Shown piece after piece: positions 48,809 through 58,191 of a stretch of DNA of 64,000 nucleotides. The number at the start of each line of letters is the position of its first letter. The first letter of the stretch is position 1. This DNA comes from Hirschia maritima DSM 19733 (lineage in GTDB: Bacteria > Pseudomonadota > Alphaproteobacteria > Caulobacterales > Hyphomonadaceae). The DNA is taken from the NCBI RefSeq assembly GCF_000378345.1, contig NZ_KB899546.1:124001-188000 (forward strand), given 5' to 3'. The notes under the pieces are model-generated. The model worked only from the letters and a program-made list of their open reading frames with translations, ran no database searches and was not told where the DNA came from. The translations under genes and the position numbers were made by a program.

Positions 48809-50023
48809 ATGTCTGAAATTGACTACAGCAATAAAGACTTTTTGCGTCACCCTCATCCACTACTTGCCCAAAGTGCAACGGCTGGATCGTTGCAGCAAGT
48901 TAAACTGCCCAAAATAGGACGAGCAACACTCATTACAGGTAGTGATGCTTTAATTGATTTTCTCAAAAGCCCACACCGTTTCACGACTAATCCTGATGAG
49001 GTTGGCAAACCAAATATTTCTTCAAATGCGGGTTACCTGCCAAACCTACCCACTCAGTCTGGCAATGTTCTGTTTCAAAACGGAAAAGATCATAGAGAGC
49101 TGAAAAACAAGCTGGATTTGGCACTCAAACAGAGCGGCATTAAATCCATAAGGCCCAACGTCGCTAAAATTGCAGATCAATTGCTTGAAAACAGTGTTGC
49201 GATAGACAAGCGCAATAAAAATACGCGCGATATAGTCACTCAATTTTCGCAACTGCTCCCCATCTTGGTTATGATAGAGCTGATTGGATTTCCAAAAACA
49301 AACGCTGAAGAAGTCCTAAAATGGGTGCTTCAAATAACCTACCCCCAAGGCTTATTGAGCGCTCATAAACAACGATCAGCTTACAAAAATCTATTGGAGC
49401 TTTTGACGCAAATCATGAGTGGAAGTGTTGAGACACCGACAGAATCTCTCGCCGCCAAACTCATCGCAATAGACGCCTCTTCCCCAATAGATAATGCTCA
49501 TCTTGCTTTTTTTACTCTCATGGCAAGCCTCGCTTCCACATCAGATCTCATCAGCCTTGGTTGCCTAACCCTTATTGATCACCCCCAACAACTTGAACAA
49601 CTACAGCAAGACTGGACAAAAGCCTCTTCCGCCGTCGAAGAGGTATTAAGATATGCTGCGCCAACGCAAACCACGAGTGCAAGATACGCATTGAGCAACT
49701 TTGAATTCCATGGCCATTCTTTCAAAAAAGGTGATTTAGCGTTCGGTTTCCTTGCAGCCTCGAATATGGATCCAAATACCAACGAATCCCCTATGGACTT
49801 CAATATTTCACGTACACCGATCAGGCAGATGAGCTTTGGAGCAGGCGCACACTTCTGTAGTGGCGCACAATTGGCTCACATTATTGCCGAAGTCGCCCTT
49901 CAGAGACTATTCAGCACGTGGCCAAACCTTCAATTAGCGAACAACACAAGTGGGAAAGATCCAATCGATTGGACAATTAGGTTTGGAACCAGACGGCCAT
50001 CCAAAATGCTCGTGCAATTTTAA
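48809..50023 (+). CDS. Cytochrome P450 with atypical I-helix
   Basis: A 404-residue soluble P450. The heme-binding loop FGAGAHFCSGAQLA supplies the thiolate Cys350, and the K-helix ExxR motif is in EEVLRYA near residue 278. GGGA precedes the ATG. In the I-helix (about residues 234-248) the usual A-G-x-D/E-T-T is replaced by ASLASTSD, so the conserved acid before the Thr appears missing. That pair normally delivers protons for oxygen cleavage, so the enzyme may use another route or have a modified chemistry; the alignment is by eye. No ferredoxin or partner reductase is next to it, though fpr is in the window. Confidence 0.9.
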   Translation: MSEIDYSNKDFLRHPHPLLAQSATAGSLQQVKLPKIGRATLITGSDALIDFLKSPHRFTTNPDEVGKPNISSNAGYLPNLPTQSGNVLFQNGKDHRELKNKLDLALKQSGIKSIRPNVAKIADQLLENSVAIDKRNKNTRDIVTQFSQLLPILVMIELIGFPKTNAEEVLKWVLQITYPQGLLSAHKQRSAYKNLLELLTQIMSGSVETPTESLAAKLIAIDASSPIDNAHLAFFTLMASLASTSDLISLGCLTLIDHPQQLEQLQQDWTKASSAVEEVLRYAAPTQTTSARYALSNFEFHGHSFKKGDLAFGFLAASNMDPNTNESPMDFNISRTPIRQMSFGAGAHFCSGAQLAHIIAEVALQRLFSTWPNLQLANNTSGKDPIDWTIRFGTRRPSKMLVQF

Positions 50024-50251
50024 GTGTGAAACATCGAATATTGGAATAAATTTCAAATAATTTAACCAACAAAACCCCTTAACAAAAAGTAAATAGGGTC
50101 ACCTAGACTAGTCTTTTCTGTTAACACTCTTCACTTTTGTCAGCTCTATTCTACTCATTCTTGTTTCAACGCTTGACCAAATTCAAATTTGCGCGTTTCC
50201 TACTTTAATACTTGGTTAACAGTATGACCAATTTGTAGAGTGAGTAGAGTA

Positions 50252-50860
50252 ATGTGTAAGAAGGCAATGTATGCCGCAATCGAAAAGATTGAATCATCAG
50301 TGAATGATGATGAAACTGTTGTTTGGACCGGCTTTCCAGACCGCAATATAGTCAGCCAAAAAGTTCACACTTTTTATTGGAAAAACGTCGCGTTCTTTCT
50401 GACCGCTGGAGCCCTCGCATTAACAAATGCGTTCATGAAACCACCCCAAATGAAAGCGGTTTTCATTTTGCTGGGAGCCGTCGCGATAGTCCGCCTCATT
50501 GGGGCTGTGTTTGCGTGGAATTCTCGTAAAGACAAGTTCAACATGGCCTATGCCCTGACAACCAAGAGACTTATAAGCGTCAACGGGTCTACGGATGAAA
50601 TGGCGAGTTGGTATAACCCTTCGATCAAATCGATGCAGCTCAAGCGATCAAAACACACTGTGAGCTTCACATTACGTGATTTAGAAACTCGCTTCACAAT
50701 GCAACTGCATTACATAGAGAACTTCAAAAGCTTAAAAAGTCTGTTGAGCCAATTTTCTGCTGAAAATGCGAATATGAAACAAGACAATCAAACCTCGTCA
50801 TCTATTGAGCCAATCAGCACTCCAACACCCCAATCAACGGAATTCAAGAAAGCAGCTTAG
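50252..50860 (+). CDS. Bacterial PH-domain-like membrane protein
   Basis: A 202-residue protein with two hydrophobic helices (about 45-63 and 72-90, FFLTAGALALTNAFM and AVFILLGAVAIVRLIGAVFA) followed by YALTTKRLISVNG, the pattern of bacterial PH-like (DUF304) domains, then a beta-rich stretch and a low-complexity tail with Thr, Ser and Gln. ATG 50252 was chosen; GTG 50240 upstream is possible. Function unknown. The 228-base gap before it is AT-rich and carries GTTAAC at 50215, but no clear promoter was fixed. Confidence 0.7.
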   Translation: MCKKAMYAAIEKIESSVNDDETVVWTGFPDRNIVSQKVHTFYWKNVAFFLTAGALALTNAFMKPPQMKAVFILLGAVAIVRLIGAVFAWNSRKDKFNMAYALTTKRLISVNGSTDEMASWYNPSIKSMQLKRSKHTVSFTLRDLETRFTMQLHYIENFKSLKSLLSQFSAENANMKQDNQTSSSIEPISTPTPQSTEFKKAA

Positions 50861-50925
50861 TTTCTTCAATAGACATCAAATCCATCTGGGTTCTGATAAT
50901 TTCATCACCCACAGAACCCATACTA

Positions 50926-50964
50926 AAAAGGCGACAGAGCAATGCTCGGTCGCCTTCTTTTTTA
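50926..50964 (+). terminator. Intrinsic terminator after the PH-domain-like gene
   Basis: AAGGCGAC (50928-50935) pairs with GTCGCCTT (50949-50956), with an inner AGAGC/GCTCG helix, followed by CTTTTTTTA. It also faces the minus-strand peroxiredoxin gene, whose end is 30 bases away. Confidence 0.82.
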
Positions 50965-50993
50965 GTGAATGAAACTAAAAAGTCTAATTCAAC

Positions 50994-51512
50994 TTAAATG
51001 TTTGCAAGAACATTCTGTGGCTTTGACTCACCATATGGGTCTTCACCGTGATTGTCAGCATAACCTGGCTCTTCGAACCATTTCGTTACTTTACCGTCTT
51101 CTACAAGAGCAGCATAGCGCCAAGAACGGTAACCAAAACCAATGTTACTTTTGTCAACGAGCATACCCATTTTGCGAGTGAACTCACCAGCACCATCTGG
51201 AATGACACCGACGTTTTCAAGGTTTTGACCTTTTGCCCAAGCGTTCATCACGAATGTGTCGTTCACTGACATACAGTAAATCGCATCAACGCCTTTTGCT
51301 TGGAATTCTGGGAAAAGCTTTTCAAAGTCTGGAAGCTGGTATGTTGAACATGTTGGTGTGAACGCACCTGGAAGTGAAAACAGAACAACTTTCTTACCTT
51401 TAAAATAGTCGTCAGTTGTTACGTCTTGCCAGCGGAATGGGTTGTCACCACCAATGCTTTCATCGCGAACACGTGTGTGAAATGTAACTTCAGGAACCTG
51501 ACGTCCTAACAT
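50994..51512 (-). CDS. Peroxiredoxin, Prx5 type
   Basis: A 172-residue peroxidase that reduces hydrogen peroxide and organic peroxides in the cytoplasm. The peroxidatic Cys is in LPGAFTPTCS, and AIYCMSVND with a second Cys is typical of the Prx5 branch. The WKVTKW-like C-terminal block (DGKVTKWFEEPG) matches the family. The start ATG 51512 has GGAG nearby; the TTG further up is not needed. The upstream region holds GCTCGC/GCGAGC at 51534-51558, a small inverted repeat in the leader or promoter. Confidence 0.93.
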   Translation of the reverse strand: MLGRQVPEVTFHTRVRDESIGGDNPFRWQDVTTDDYFKGKKVVLFSLPGAFTPTCSTYQLPDFEKLFPEFQAKGVDAIYCMSVNDTFVMNAWAKGQNLENVGVIPDGAGEFTRKMGMLVDKSNIGFGYRSWRYAALVEDGKVTKWFEEPGYADNHGEDPYGESKPQNVLANI

Positions 51513-51724
51513 GAGCAAATCTCCATTTTGCTAGCTCGCATCAAAATTGAAGGCGAGCAAATTCAGTACCTGTGCTTATTTAGAATTATTCTAACTAAAT
51601 ACAACCCTAAGCCCAGATAAATTTCGTGCTCAATATATAGTGGAGAAACACACAACTTCACAACACTGTGAATTTAATAATTTTGTATCATTAACAGCAC
51701 CCGTCTAATTTTGTAATTTCACAA

Positions 51725-51758
51725 TACAAAAACGGCTCTACCATATTGATAGAGCCGT
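51725..51758 (-). terminator. Intrinsic terminator of the dicarboxylate symporter gene
   Basis: ACGGCTCTA and TAGAGCCGT form a perfect 9-bp stem with a nine-base loop; the minus strand continues TTTTTGTATTG. It lies 27 bases after the stop codon. Confidence 0.88.
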
Positions 51759-51785
51759 GATTGAATTTGGCATTTAAAAACAAAA

Positions 51786-53087
51786 TTAGACCGTCGAAAC
51801 TTTTCTGAATGTCTCTTCGTCTAGTTCACCTTCCCATTTCGCTACGGCAGTAGAAACTGCTGCGTCGCCGGTAATGTTCGTTACCGTCCGCATCATGTCG
51901 AGCAAACGGTCAAATGGGAATAAAACAGCCAGGATGATGACAATCTGCTCTGCATTACATCCAATCACTGCAAGTGTTGTCGTCGCCAAAAACAGGCTCA
52001 CAGATGGAATGCCTGCGGTACCAATTGAAACCAACGTTGCCGTCAGCGCCACCATTCCATAATGGGCCAACGTCAACTCAATCCCAAATGCTTGCGCCGC
52101 AAACAAAGCTATCAATCCCTGATAAAGCGCTGTTCCATCCATGTTGATAGTCGCGCCTAATGGCAAAACGGATGACGCAACTGGCTTACCAATTCCCAAA
52201 TTGTCTTCAGCGCAAGTAATTGTCACAGGCAAAGTCGCGCTAGATGATGATGTTGAATAAGCCACCGCCTGCGCATCTGTAATACCGCGGAAAAATCGAA
52301 TTAGAGGAAGCCCCAATACGCCTTTGATAATGCCTCCATGAGTAATCGCCATATGTAGAATACACGCAAGGTATAGAGCAAAAACCATTTTACCCAGCAC
52401 CGTAAGCACTTCTAATCCTTGGCTCGCCATCACCCATGTCATCAGGGCAAATACACCAAAAGGAGCTGTTTCCATAACGATGTGAGTGATTTTCATCATC
52501 ACTTCAGCTGCACTCTCAACAGCTTGAGCCACAGGGCGTCCGGCTTCCTTTGCCATCAAACAACCAACACCAAACATGATCGCAAAGAATATGATCTGAA
52601 GCACATTACCTTCTGCAAATGAAGCAACTGGGTTCGTTGGAATTATTTCAATGAGGCGCTCGCCTAGCCCTTTTGTGGCTTCTCCCGCGGCATCGATTTT
52701 GTTTTGTTGATCGGAAATTGCCTCAGCACTAACTGAGGAAACATCAAATCCAGCTCCAGGCTGAACAATTGTTCCAATTCCTAGCCCAATAGTCACCGCA
52801 AAAAGCGTAGTGACCATGTATAAGCCTATCGCACGTCCACCCAATGAACCTAGCTTGGCAGGGTCGCCCATCGCCGTCACCCCAGATACCAACGTCGTGA
52901 ATATCAAAGGCACTACAAGCATCTTAATTAAATTGATAAATGCCGTCCCAAACGGCTTTACCCAGTCAGTGGCTAATTTTGCTCCCTGTTCACCAATTCC
53001 ATAATGTAATCCAAGCCCTACAATAATACCTAAAGTAAGCCCCAACATAACACGCTTCCAAAGCGTTATTTTAAACCAGCCACCCAT
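51786..53087 (-). CDS. Dicarboxylate/amino acid:cation symporter (DAACS family)
   Basis: A 433-residue inner-membrane transporter of the GltP/DctA type, importing glutamate, aspartate or C4-dicarboxylates with protons or sodium. Conserved parts are the serine-rich SSSSATLPVT of helical hairpin 1, NMDGTALY and the GTAGIPSVS hairpin 2 motif. Eight or more hydrophobic helices are visible. The start ATG 53087 has GGAG about ten bases upstream; the longer frame starts with an unlikely TTG. The exact substrate cannot be told from this family-level match. Confidence 0.92.
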   Translation of the reverse strand: MGGWFKITLWKRVMLGLTLGIIVGLGLHYGIGEQGAKLATDWVKPFGTAFINLIKMLVVPLIFTTLVSGVTAMGDPAKLGSLGGRAIGLYMVTTLFAVTIGLGIGTIVQPGAGFDVSSVSAEAISDQQNKIDAAGEATKGLGERLIEIIPTNPVASFAEGNVLQIIFFAIMFGVGCLMAKEAGRPVAQAVESAAEVMMKITHIVMETAPFGVFALMTWVMASQGLEVLTVLGKMVFALYLACILHMAITHGGIIKGVLGLPLIRFFRGITDAQAVAYSTSSSSATLPVTITCAEDNLGIGKPVASSVLPLGATINMDGTALYQGLIALFAAQAFGIELTLAHYGMVALTATLVSIGTAGIPSVSLFLATTTLAVIGCNAEQIVIILAVLFPFDRLLDMMRTVTNITGDAAVSTAVAKWEGELDEETFRKVSTV

Positions 53088-53204
53088 TTTAACGGTTCTC
53101 CACCTCAAAAAAATCTATTTTAGACACTATGTGCACAACAAATGCGGTCAAGGAGTAGATTATGCCTCTTGCTAAATTTCCCGTTACAGCATCAAAATGT
53201 CAGC

Positions 53205-53912
53205 ATGATTTCTAAGTTAAGTAATATTCGGGCCATTGGTGATGTACATGGCCACCCAGAAAGTCTGGAAGCCGCTGCAGGAAATGCAGACCACATCATG
53301 CTTTTGGGGGATCTCGTCGACCGTGGACCTGACAGCGCTGGCGCACTTCGTCTAGCATTAGACTGGATTGAGGCTGGCCGCGCGTATCTCGTGCGTTCCA
53401 ATCATGATGATAAACTCTATCGGATGTTAAAAGGGAACAACATCCGAATGAACAAGGATTTGTCCCAAACAGTTAAAAGTCTTTCAAACGCTCCTGATGG
53501 CGAAGAACTCAAAGAAAGATTTATTAAAGTCTATTCTGATACGCCTCACATAGTGCGAATGGGAAATTTCGTATTCGCACATGGAGCAGTCAGTCCATAC
53601 CATTTTGAACAACCTGAAGAACCTATCAGCTTAAGCAGATTACGCCGGCGTATTGAAAACATGGCTCTTTTTGGCGAAGTACGAAATGAGCGAGATGAGG
53701 ATGGTCGGCCTGTTCGTCATTATGATTGGGTTGAGAAACTCCCTGAAGGCATCACGGCGATTGTGGGTCACGATATACGAGCCGAGAAACCCTTTATTCA
53801 CCAAACCGACAACGGGAGACGAGCAATATTCTTGGATACTGGCTGTGGAAAAGGTGGGCCTCTCAGCTATATCGACCTGCCGAGTGAAACAATTGGGCAA
53901 ATACCTGCCTAA
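53205..53912 (+). CDS. Metallophosphoesterase (calcineurin-like, diadenosine/Ser-Thr phosphatase type)
   Basis: A 235-residue phosphoesterase. Metal-binding motifs in order: IRAIGDVHGH, LLGDLVDRGPD, RSNHDDKL (where GNHE is more common), VFAHGAVSP and IVGHD. This is the bacterial PrpE/PPP-like branch, which can hydrolyse diadenosine polyphosphates or protein phosphate. The start at ATG 53205 is inferred from the family; no good Shine-Dalgarno is seen, and a longer frame opens at 53142 without support. It is divergent from the symporter gene and 53 bases ahead of hrpB. Confidence 0.82.
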   Translation: MISKLSNIRAIGDVHGHPESLEAAAGNADHIMLLGDLVDRGPDSAGALRLALDWIEAGRAYLVRSNHDDKLYRMLKGNNIRMNKDLSQTVKSLSNAPDGEELKERFIKVYSDTPHIVRMGNFVFAHGAVSPYHFEQPEEPISLSRLRRRIENMALFGEVRNERDEDGRPVRHYDWVEKLPEGITAIVGHDIRAEKPFIHQTDNGRRAIFLDTGCGKGGPLSYIDLPSETIGQIPA

Positions 53913-53965
53913 TCTCTTTTGATACGAGGCTTGCGAAAGATACATATTCTTTTTATCGCTTCGAT

Positions 53966-56422
53966 ATGATGAATTCCGCTCTTTCACTTCCAATTGACGA
54001 TGTTCTTGACGAAATCTGCACCGCACTTCGTTCGAATAATCGTCTAATATTGGCTGCGCCTCCTGGTGCAGGGAAAACAACGCGCGTTCCACTCACATTG
54101 CTCAACGAAGAATGGGCAAAGACAGGAAAAATTCTCGTTTTAGAGCCGCGAAGGATCGCAGCGCGCGCAGCCGCAAATCGCATGGCGCAAACACTAGGCG
54201 AAAAAGTCGGTGAAACAGTCGGGTTGAGAGCACGCCTCGATGTACGTACATCTGATAAAACGCGAATAGAAGTCATCACTGAAGGCGTGTTCACACGTAT
54301 GATATTAGATGACCCAGAACTTTCTGGAATTAGCGCTATTTTGTTTGATGAATTTCATGAACGTTCACTAGATGCCGACCTAGGGCTTACTCTCGCAATT
54401 GAAGCTCAAGAAGCTTTGAGAGAAGATTTGAGAATATGTCCAATGTCGGCCACGCTAGATACACAGGGGCTTCAAACCTTCCTAAATGCGCCTGTTGTCC
54501 AATCTGATGGGCGCGCCCACCCAGTTGAAACTATCTATTTAGATCGCAACACTTCTGATCGCATAGAAGATCAAACTGCACGCGCGATACGAAAAGCACT
54601 CAAGGAAGAAACAGGCTCAATCCTCGCTTTCCTGCCTGGCGCAGCAGAGATTAAACGTACCGCAGATAGGCTTACCTCACTACCAGAGAACACCATCATC
54701 ACTCCCCTCTACGGAGGGTTATCATCCAGCGAACAAGACGCAGCCATACGGCCTGCAACCAAGGGACAGCGTAAGGTCGTATTGGCCACAGATATCGCAG
54801 AAAGCTCTCTAACCATTGATGGTGTAAGAATTGTTGTCGACGCAGGATTAGCCCGCGCTCCCAAATATGATGCCGCATTGGGCGCTTCAAGGTTGGAGAC
54901 AATTCGCGCGTCATTGGCCAATGCGGATCAAAGGCGCGGTCGTGCTGGAAGAACTGAAACAGGAGTCTGTTACCGCCTGTGGAATGAAGCTGAAACTAAC
55001 GGACTACCAAAATTTCCATCTCCAGAAATATCCAACACAGACCTTACTGGTCTAGCTATTGACTTAGCAATATGGGGCACCACAGACCCCGACCAGATGC
55101 GATGGTTAGATATCCCACCTAAAGGTGTTTGGACTGCTAGTACTGATCAGCTGAAAGAAATTGACGCGCTAGACATCAATGGAAAATTGACTGCGTTTGG
55201 ACACAAGTTATCTAAGCTTCCCCTCCCTCCACGCCTAGCGGCGATGGTATTAAAAGCTGGTGAAACGGATGCTGCACCTCTAGCTGCTCAAATTGCCGCC
55301 TTGATGAGTGAACGAGGCCTAGGCGGCAGAAGCATTGACGCACGTGAGAGATTAGCTCGTTTTCAAACAGACAAAAGTAAACGCTCGAAGTCTATGATGG
55401 ATTTGTCAAAACGATGGGCGAAAGCTGGTGGTAATGGATCTTTTCAACATAACCGAGAGGATGCTGGCAGGATCATCGCCACAGGATTTCCTGATAGGAT
55501 CGCCAAAGCACGTGTGGGAAAACCCGGCGAGTTTCTGATGTCCAATGGACGCGCTGTGCTCGTCGACAGTCATGATCCTCTTGCTATGGAACCTTGGTTG
55601 GCAATTGCAGATCTTACCGGTGGTGGACCTATACTTAGAGCCACTCTTGCCGCCCCCCTATCCGAAATCGAGGCAAAAGAAATCGGACAATTAGAAACGA
55701 TAGAAACGGCCAACTATGACGATAAACTAAAACGCATAACAGCCCGAGAAGTTACACGCCTTGGTGCGATTGTGTTGAATGATAAACCATTGCAAAAACC
55801 CAAAGGCAAAATTGCAGAAAAAGCGTTACTGTATGCGGTAGAAAAATACGGGCTTGAACTTTTGGATAATTTTATCAGTATACAGAACATCAGTAGTCGG
55901 ATAAAATTTCTATGCGAAAACAATATAATAGAACTTTTTGAAAATATTGATAAAATTATTATTCAGTGTACGGATCAATGGCTGAAACCACTTTTGAAAA
56001 ACCAAACGAATTTTTCAAACTTGTCCGCCCAACATCTAGAACAAGCTATAAAAAGTCTGTTAGATTGGCAACAAATTAGAGATCTGGATCTGCACGCTCC
56101 TAGACAGTGGACTACGCCAACCGGACGACCAGTTCCTATCATTTATGACGAAGAAAAAGGGCCAATTGTTAGCGTAAAAGCTCAAGAGTTTTTTGGCCTC
56201 TCGATACACCCTTCGATCGCCAATGGGAAAGTCCCATTGACACTAGAGTTACTTTCTCCGGCGCAACGCCCCATCGCCATGACCAAAGATATTGTGTCTT
56301 TTTGGACCGGTGGATATCAAGACATGCGAAAGGACATGAGGGGACGTTATCCCAAACATGATTGGCCAGAGGATCCGGCGAATGCAAAACCGCAGCGCGG
56401 CACAAAGAATAGTCGCAGATAA
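53966..56422 (+). CDS. hrpB: ATP-dependent RNA helicase HrpB
   Basis: An 818-residue DEAH-type helicase, role in RNA metabolism not well defined. Motifs: I LAAPPGAGKTTRVPL, II FDEFHERSLDADLGL (DEFH in place of DEAH, as in HrpB), III MSATLDTQGL, and VI region QRRGRAGRTETG. The C-terminal HrpB-specific domain is present. Length is normal for HrpB. The segment at about 55860-56060, in the C-terminal domain, is strikingly richer in A and T than the rest. Either of two adjacent ATGs (53966, 53969) may start it. Confidence 0.95.
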   Translation: MMNSALSLPIDDVLDEICTALRSNNRLILAAPPGAGKTTRVPLTLLNEEWAKTGKILVLEPRRIAARAAANRMAQTLGEKVGETVGLRARLDVRTSDKTRIEVITEGVFTRMILDDPELSGISAILFDEFHERSLDADLGLTLAIEAQEALREDLRICPMSATLDTQGLQTFLNAPVVQSDGRAHPVETIYLDRNTSDRIEDQTARAIRKALKEETGSILAFLPGAAEIKRTADRLTSLPENTIITPLYGGLSSSEQDAAIRPATKGQRKVVLATDIAESSLTIDGVRIVVDAGLARAPKYDAALGASRLETIRASLANADQRRGRAGRTETGVCYRLWNEAETNGLPKFPSPEISNTDLTGLAIDLAIWGTTDPDQMRWLDIPPKGVWTASTDQLKEIDALDINGKLTAFGHKLSKLPLPPRLAAMVLKAGETDAAPLAAQIAALMSERGLGGRSIDARERLARFQTDKSKRSKSMMDLSKRWAKAGGNGSFQHNREDAGRIIATGFPDRIAKARVGKPGEFLMSNGRAVLVDSHDPLAMEPWLAIADLTGGGPILRATLAAPLSEIEAKEIGQLETIETANYDDKLKRITAREVTRLGAIVLNDKPLQKPKGKIAEKALLYAVEKYGLELLDNFISIQNISSRIKFLCENNIIELFENIDKIIIQCTDQWLKPLLKNQTNFSNLSAQHLEQAIKSLLDWQQIRDLDLHAPRQWTTPTGRPVPIIYDEEKGPIVSVKAQEFFGLSIHPSIANGKVPLTLELLSPAQRPIAMTKDIVSFWTGGYQDMRKDMRGRYPKHDWPEDPANAKPQRGTKNSRR

Positions 56423-56558
56423 GTCAAAATTCAGCCCTTAACCCATGCGACACGTGCGACTAATGGACCAGAACTGTAAATGGTATATCTTTTGCTATTT
56501 CAATTTTTGGAAATTTATTTTATTAATGTCGTCAGTATTTATATGGAGTACAATTGTG

Positions 56559-56951
56559 ATGCTTTTGAAAACTCAGAAATTAGCCGTAGTTGCCTTTTTG
56601 ACGACAGGTCTTTTTGTCAGCCCCGCACTGGCTGAAGGTGACCCAGTAGCCGGTGCTAAAGTTTTCAAGAAATGCATGGCTTGCCACGCAGTTGTCGGTA
56701 AAAACAAAGTAGGCCCCGCTCTCAACGGAGTAGTTGGAGGCCCGGTAGGCTCTGTAGAGGGCTTCAAGTATTCTAAGGTAATGAAAGCGGCTGGTGAGTC
56801 TGGGATGATTTGGGACGAGGCAACTCTTGCAAACTATCTTGCAAATCCAAGAAAAGCCATGAAAGGCAACAAAATGTCTTTTGTCGGTTTAAGAAAAGAG
56901 AAAGAGCAAGCAGACGTGATTGCTTACATCAAGGCTGAGAGCGACAAATAG
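56559..56951 (+). CDS. Class I cytochrome c
   Basis: A 130-residue periplasmic cytochrome c of the mitochondrial-like type. The start at ATG 56559, with GGAG ten bases upstream, gives a signal peptide (LAVVAFLTTGLFVSPALA). The mature protein has the heme attachment CMACH, VGPALNGVVG, and the axial Met in GNKMSFVG. Such proteins carry electrons from the bc1 complex to oxidases. The 136-base region before it holds no gene. An intrinsic terminator follows. Confidence 0.93.
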   Translation: MLLKTQKLAVVAFLTTGLFVSPALAEGDPVAGAKVFKKCMACHAVVGKNKVGPALNGVVGGPVGSVEGFKYSKVMKAAGESGMIWDEATLANYLANPRKAMKGNKMSFVGLRKEKEQADVIAYIKAESDK

Positions 56952-56980
56952 ATTTCAAGCCAAATTTCGCGAACAAAATC

Positions 56981-57010
56981 AAGGAAGCTCTATTGAGCTT
57001 CCTTTTTTTA
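56981..57010. terminator. Terminator after the cytochrome c gene
   Basis: AAGGAAGCTC-TATT-GAGCTTCCTT is a perfect 10-bp stem with a tetraloop, followed by TTTTTATTA. It is adjacent to the end of the convergent minus-strand gene and may serve both. Confidence 0.92.
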
Positions 57011-57421
57011 TTACCACTGCATGCCCATCGATTTTTTTAGGGCTTCCATGAAGGTCGTAGGTTTTTCCAACTCTTTGGGATCCAATGAGCCATAAACAAG
57101 AAGAGTATTGGCGGCATCTTCCAACCGCACTCCACGCGGACGATTATATTCATCAATATCCAAAGAATTCCAATCATGACGAGGATCGATTGTCAGGATA
57201 ATCTTGCTGCCATTCTCACCCTCTTCATCACGGCCGAAAACCAGACCAAATATAGTTTCGCGCCCCCATGCCAAACCGTATGAGATTGTTTGACGTTTGC
57301 CGTCCAACAAAACTTCATCAAATAAAAATCGGCGACGCCATTGAAGCACATGCATAACGTTTTCAGAATTGATTTTTATATCAATAGCGCCATTTGCAAC
57401 GCGGATCAGCTCGGCTTTCAC
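57011..57421 (-). CDS. Uncharacterised 136-residue protein
   Basis: I cannot assign a family. The protein has no signal peptide or membrane segment; it reads as a compact alpha/beta fold with FLFDEVLLDGKRQTI, FGLVFGRDEEGE and a Lys-rich C-terminal helix. It starts with GTG at 57421, with AAGGA upstream, and ends next to the cytochrome c terminator. The redoxin gene begins to its right on the same strand, so both may be in one transcript. Confidence 0.55.
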   Translation of the reverse strand: MKAELIRVANGAIDIKINSENVMHVLQWRRRFLFDEVLLDGKRQTISYGLAWGRETIFGLVFGRDEEGENGSKIILTIDPRHDWNSLDIDEYNRPRGVRLEDAANTLLVYGSLDPKELEKPTTFMEALKKSMGMQW

Positions 57422-57483
57422 GATAATATTCCTTCAGCAGAAAGTAATTTATCGAAAAACAATAAATCACTTTCCTTTAGAAA

Positions 57484-58083
57484 TCAAGAACCGTATTTTA
57501 CACCACACCCATATGGCTGGGTCACTGGTGTTCTCACTTCATTGCCCGCCTCAATATCCGCAAGCGCAGATTGGACATAGTTTTCAGCCTTTTCAATATC
57601 AGACTGGCTGCCCGAAGGGATAGAATCTATCGCACCAGCATAAACAAGATTTTTATTATCAATTACAAACATATGCGGTGTAGTTTTAGCTTTGTACAAG
57701 CGCCCAATTTCTCCTGATGGGTCTAGCACAACATGTGTAGGGTGCGCGCCACGAGATTCAGTTAAAGCGTCAGCCTTCTCTGCATCTACATATCCTTGTT
57801 TGCCATCAGCAGAAGAAATGATGGACACCCAGGTCACACCTTTTTCAGCGGATGATTTTTGCAAATCTTGCATGTTGCCCGATTTGTAGTGCTTTTTCAC
57901 GAATGGACATCCATGATTGGTCCACTCAAGAACAACAGTTCCTTCTATTTCAGATAAAGTTACACTTTCACCTGACGTTGTTTTAGCCGTAAAATCAGGT
58001 GCAGTCTGACCTATGGTTGGCGCAGCCATTGCTGGCAATGACAAGACAATCGCTGAAGCTGCAGCAGTTAAAAAAGCACGCAT
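57484..58083 (-). CDS. Redoxin-domain (AhpC/TSA-like) protein with signal peptide
   Basis: A 199-residue exported thioredoxin-fold protein. The signal peptide is MRAFLTAAASAIVLSLPAMA. The domain starts at GQTAPDFTAKTTSGE and has NHGCPFVKKHY, a single Cys at the redox position in place of CxxC, then THVVLDPSGEIGRLYKAKTTPHMFVID. A second and third Cys lie only at the C-terminus (CGVKY region). It is probably a periplasmic redoxin or a peroxiredoxin-like protein whose partner Cys is unusual. It lies 63 bases from the unknown gene on its right side of transcription. Confidence 0.82.
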   Translation of the reverse strand: MRAFLTAAASAIVLSLPAMAAPTIGQTAPDFTAKTTSGESVTLSEIEGTVVLEWTNHGCPFVKKHYKSGNMQDLQKSSAEKGVTWVSIISSADGKQGYVDAEKADALTESRGAHPTHVVLDPSGEIGRLYKAKTTPHMFVIDNKNLVYAGAIDSIPSGSQSDIEKAENYVQSALADIEAGNEVRTPVTQPYGCGVKYGS

Positions 58084-58095
58084 TATATTCTTCCC

Positions 58096-58134
58096 TAAAA
58101 AAATAACCGGAAAACCTAATGGTCATCCGGTTAT
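58096..58134 (-). terminator. Intrinsic terminator of the prolyl oligopeptidase gene
   Basis: On the minus strand ATAACCGGA and TCCGGTTAT form a 9-bp stem (14-base loop) followed by TTTTTTTAGGG. It ends the peptidase transcript before the redoxin gene. Confidence 0.87.
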
Positions 58135-58191
58135 CTTTGAGAGTGAATTGCAATAGATCAAATCACATTTTCGTGTAGTAAGGATGTTACA

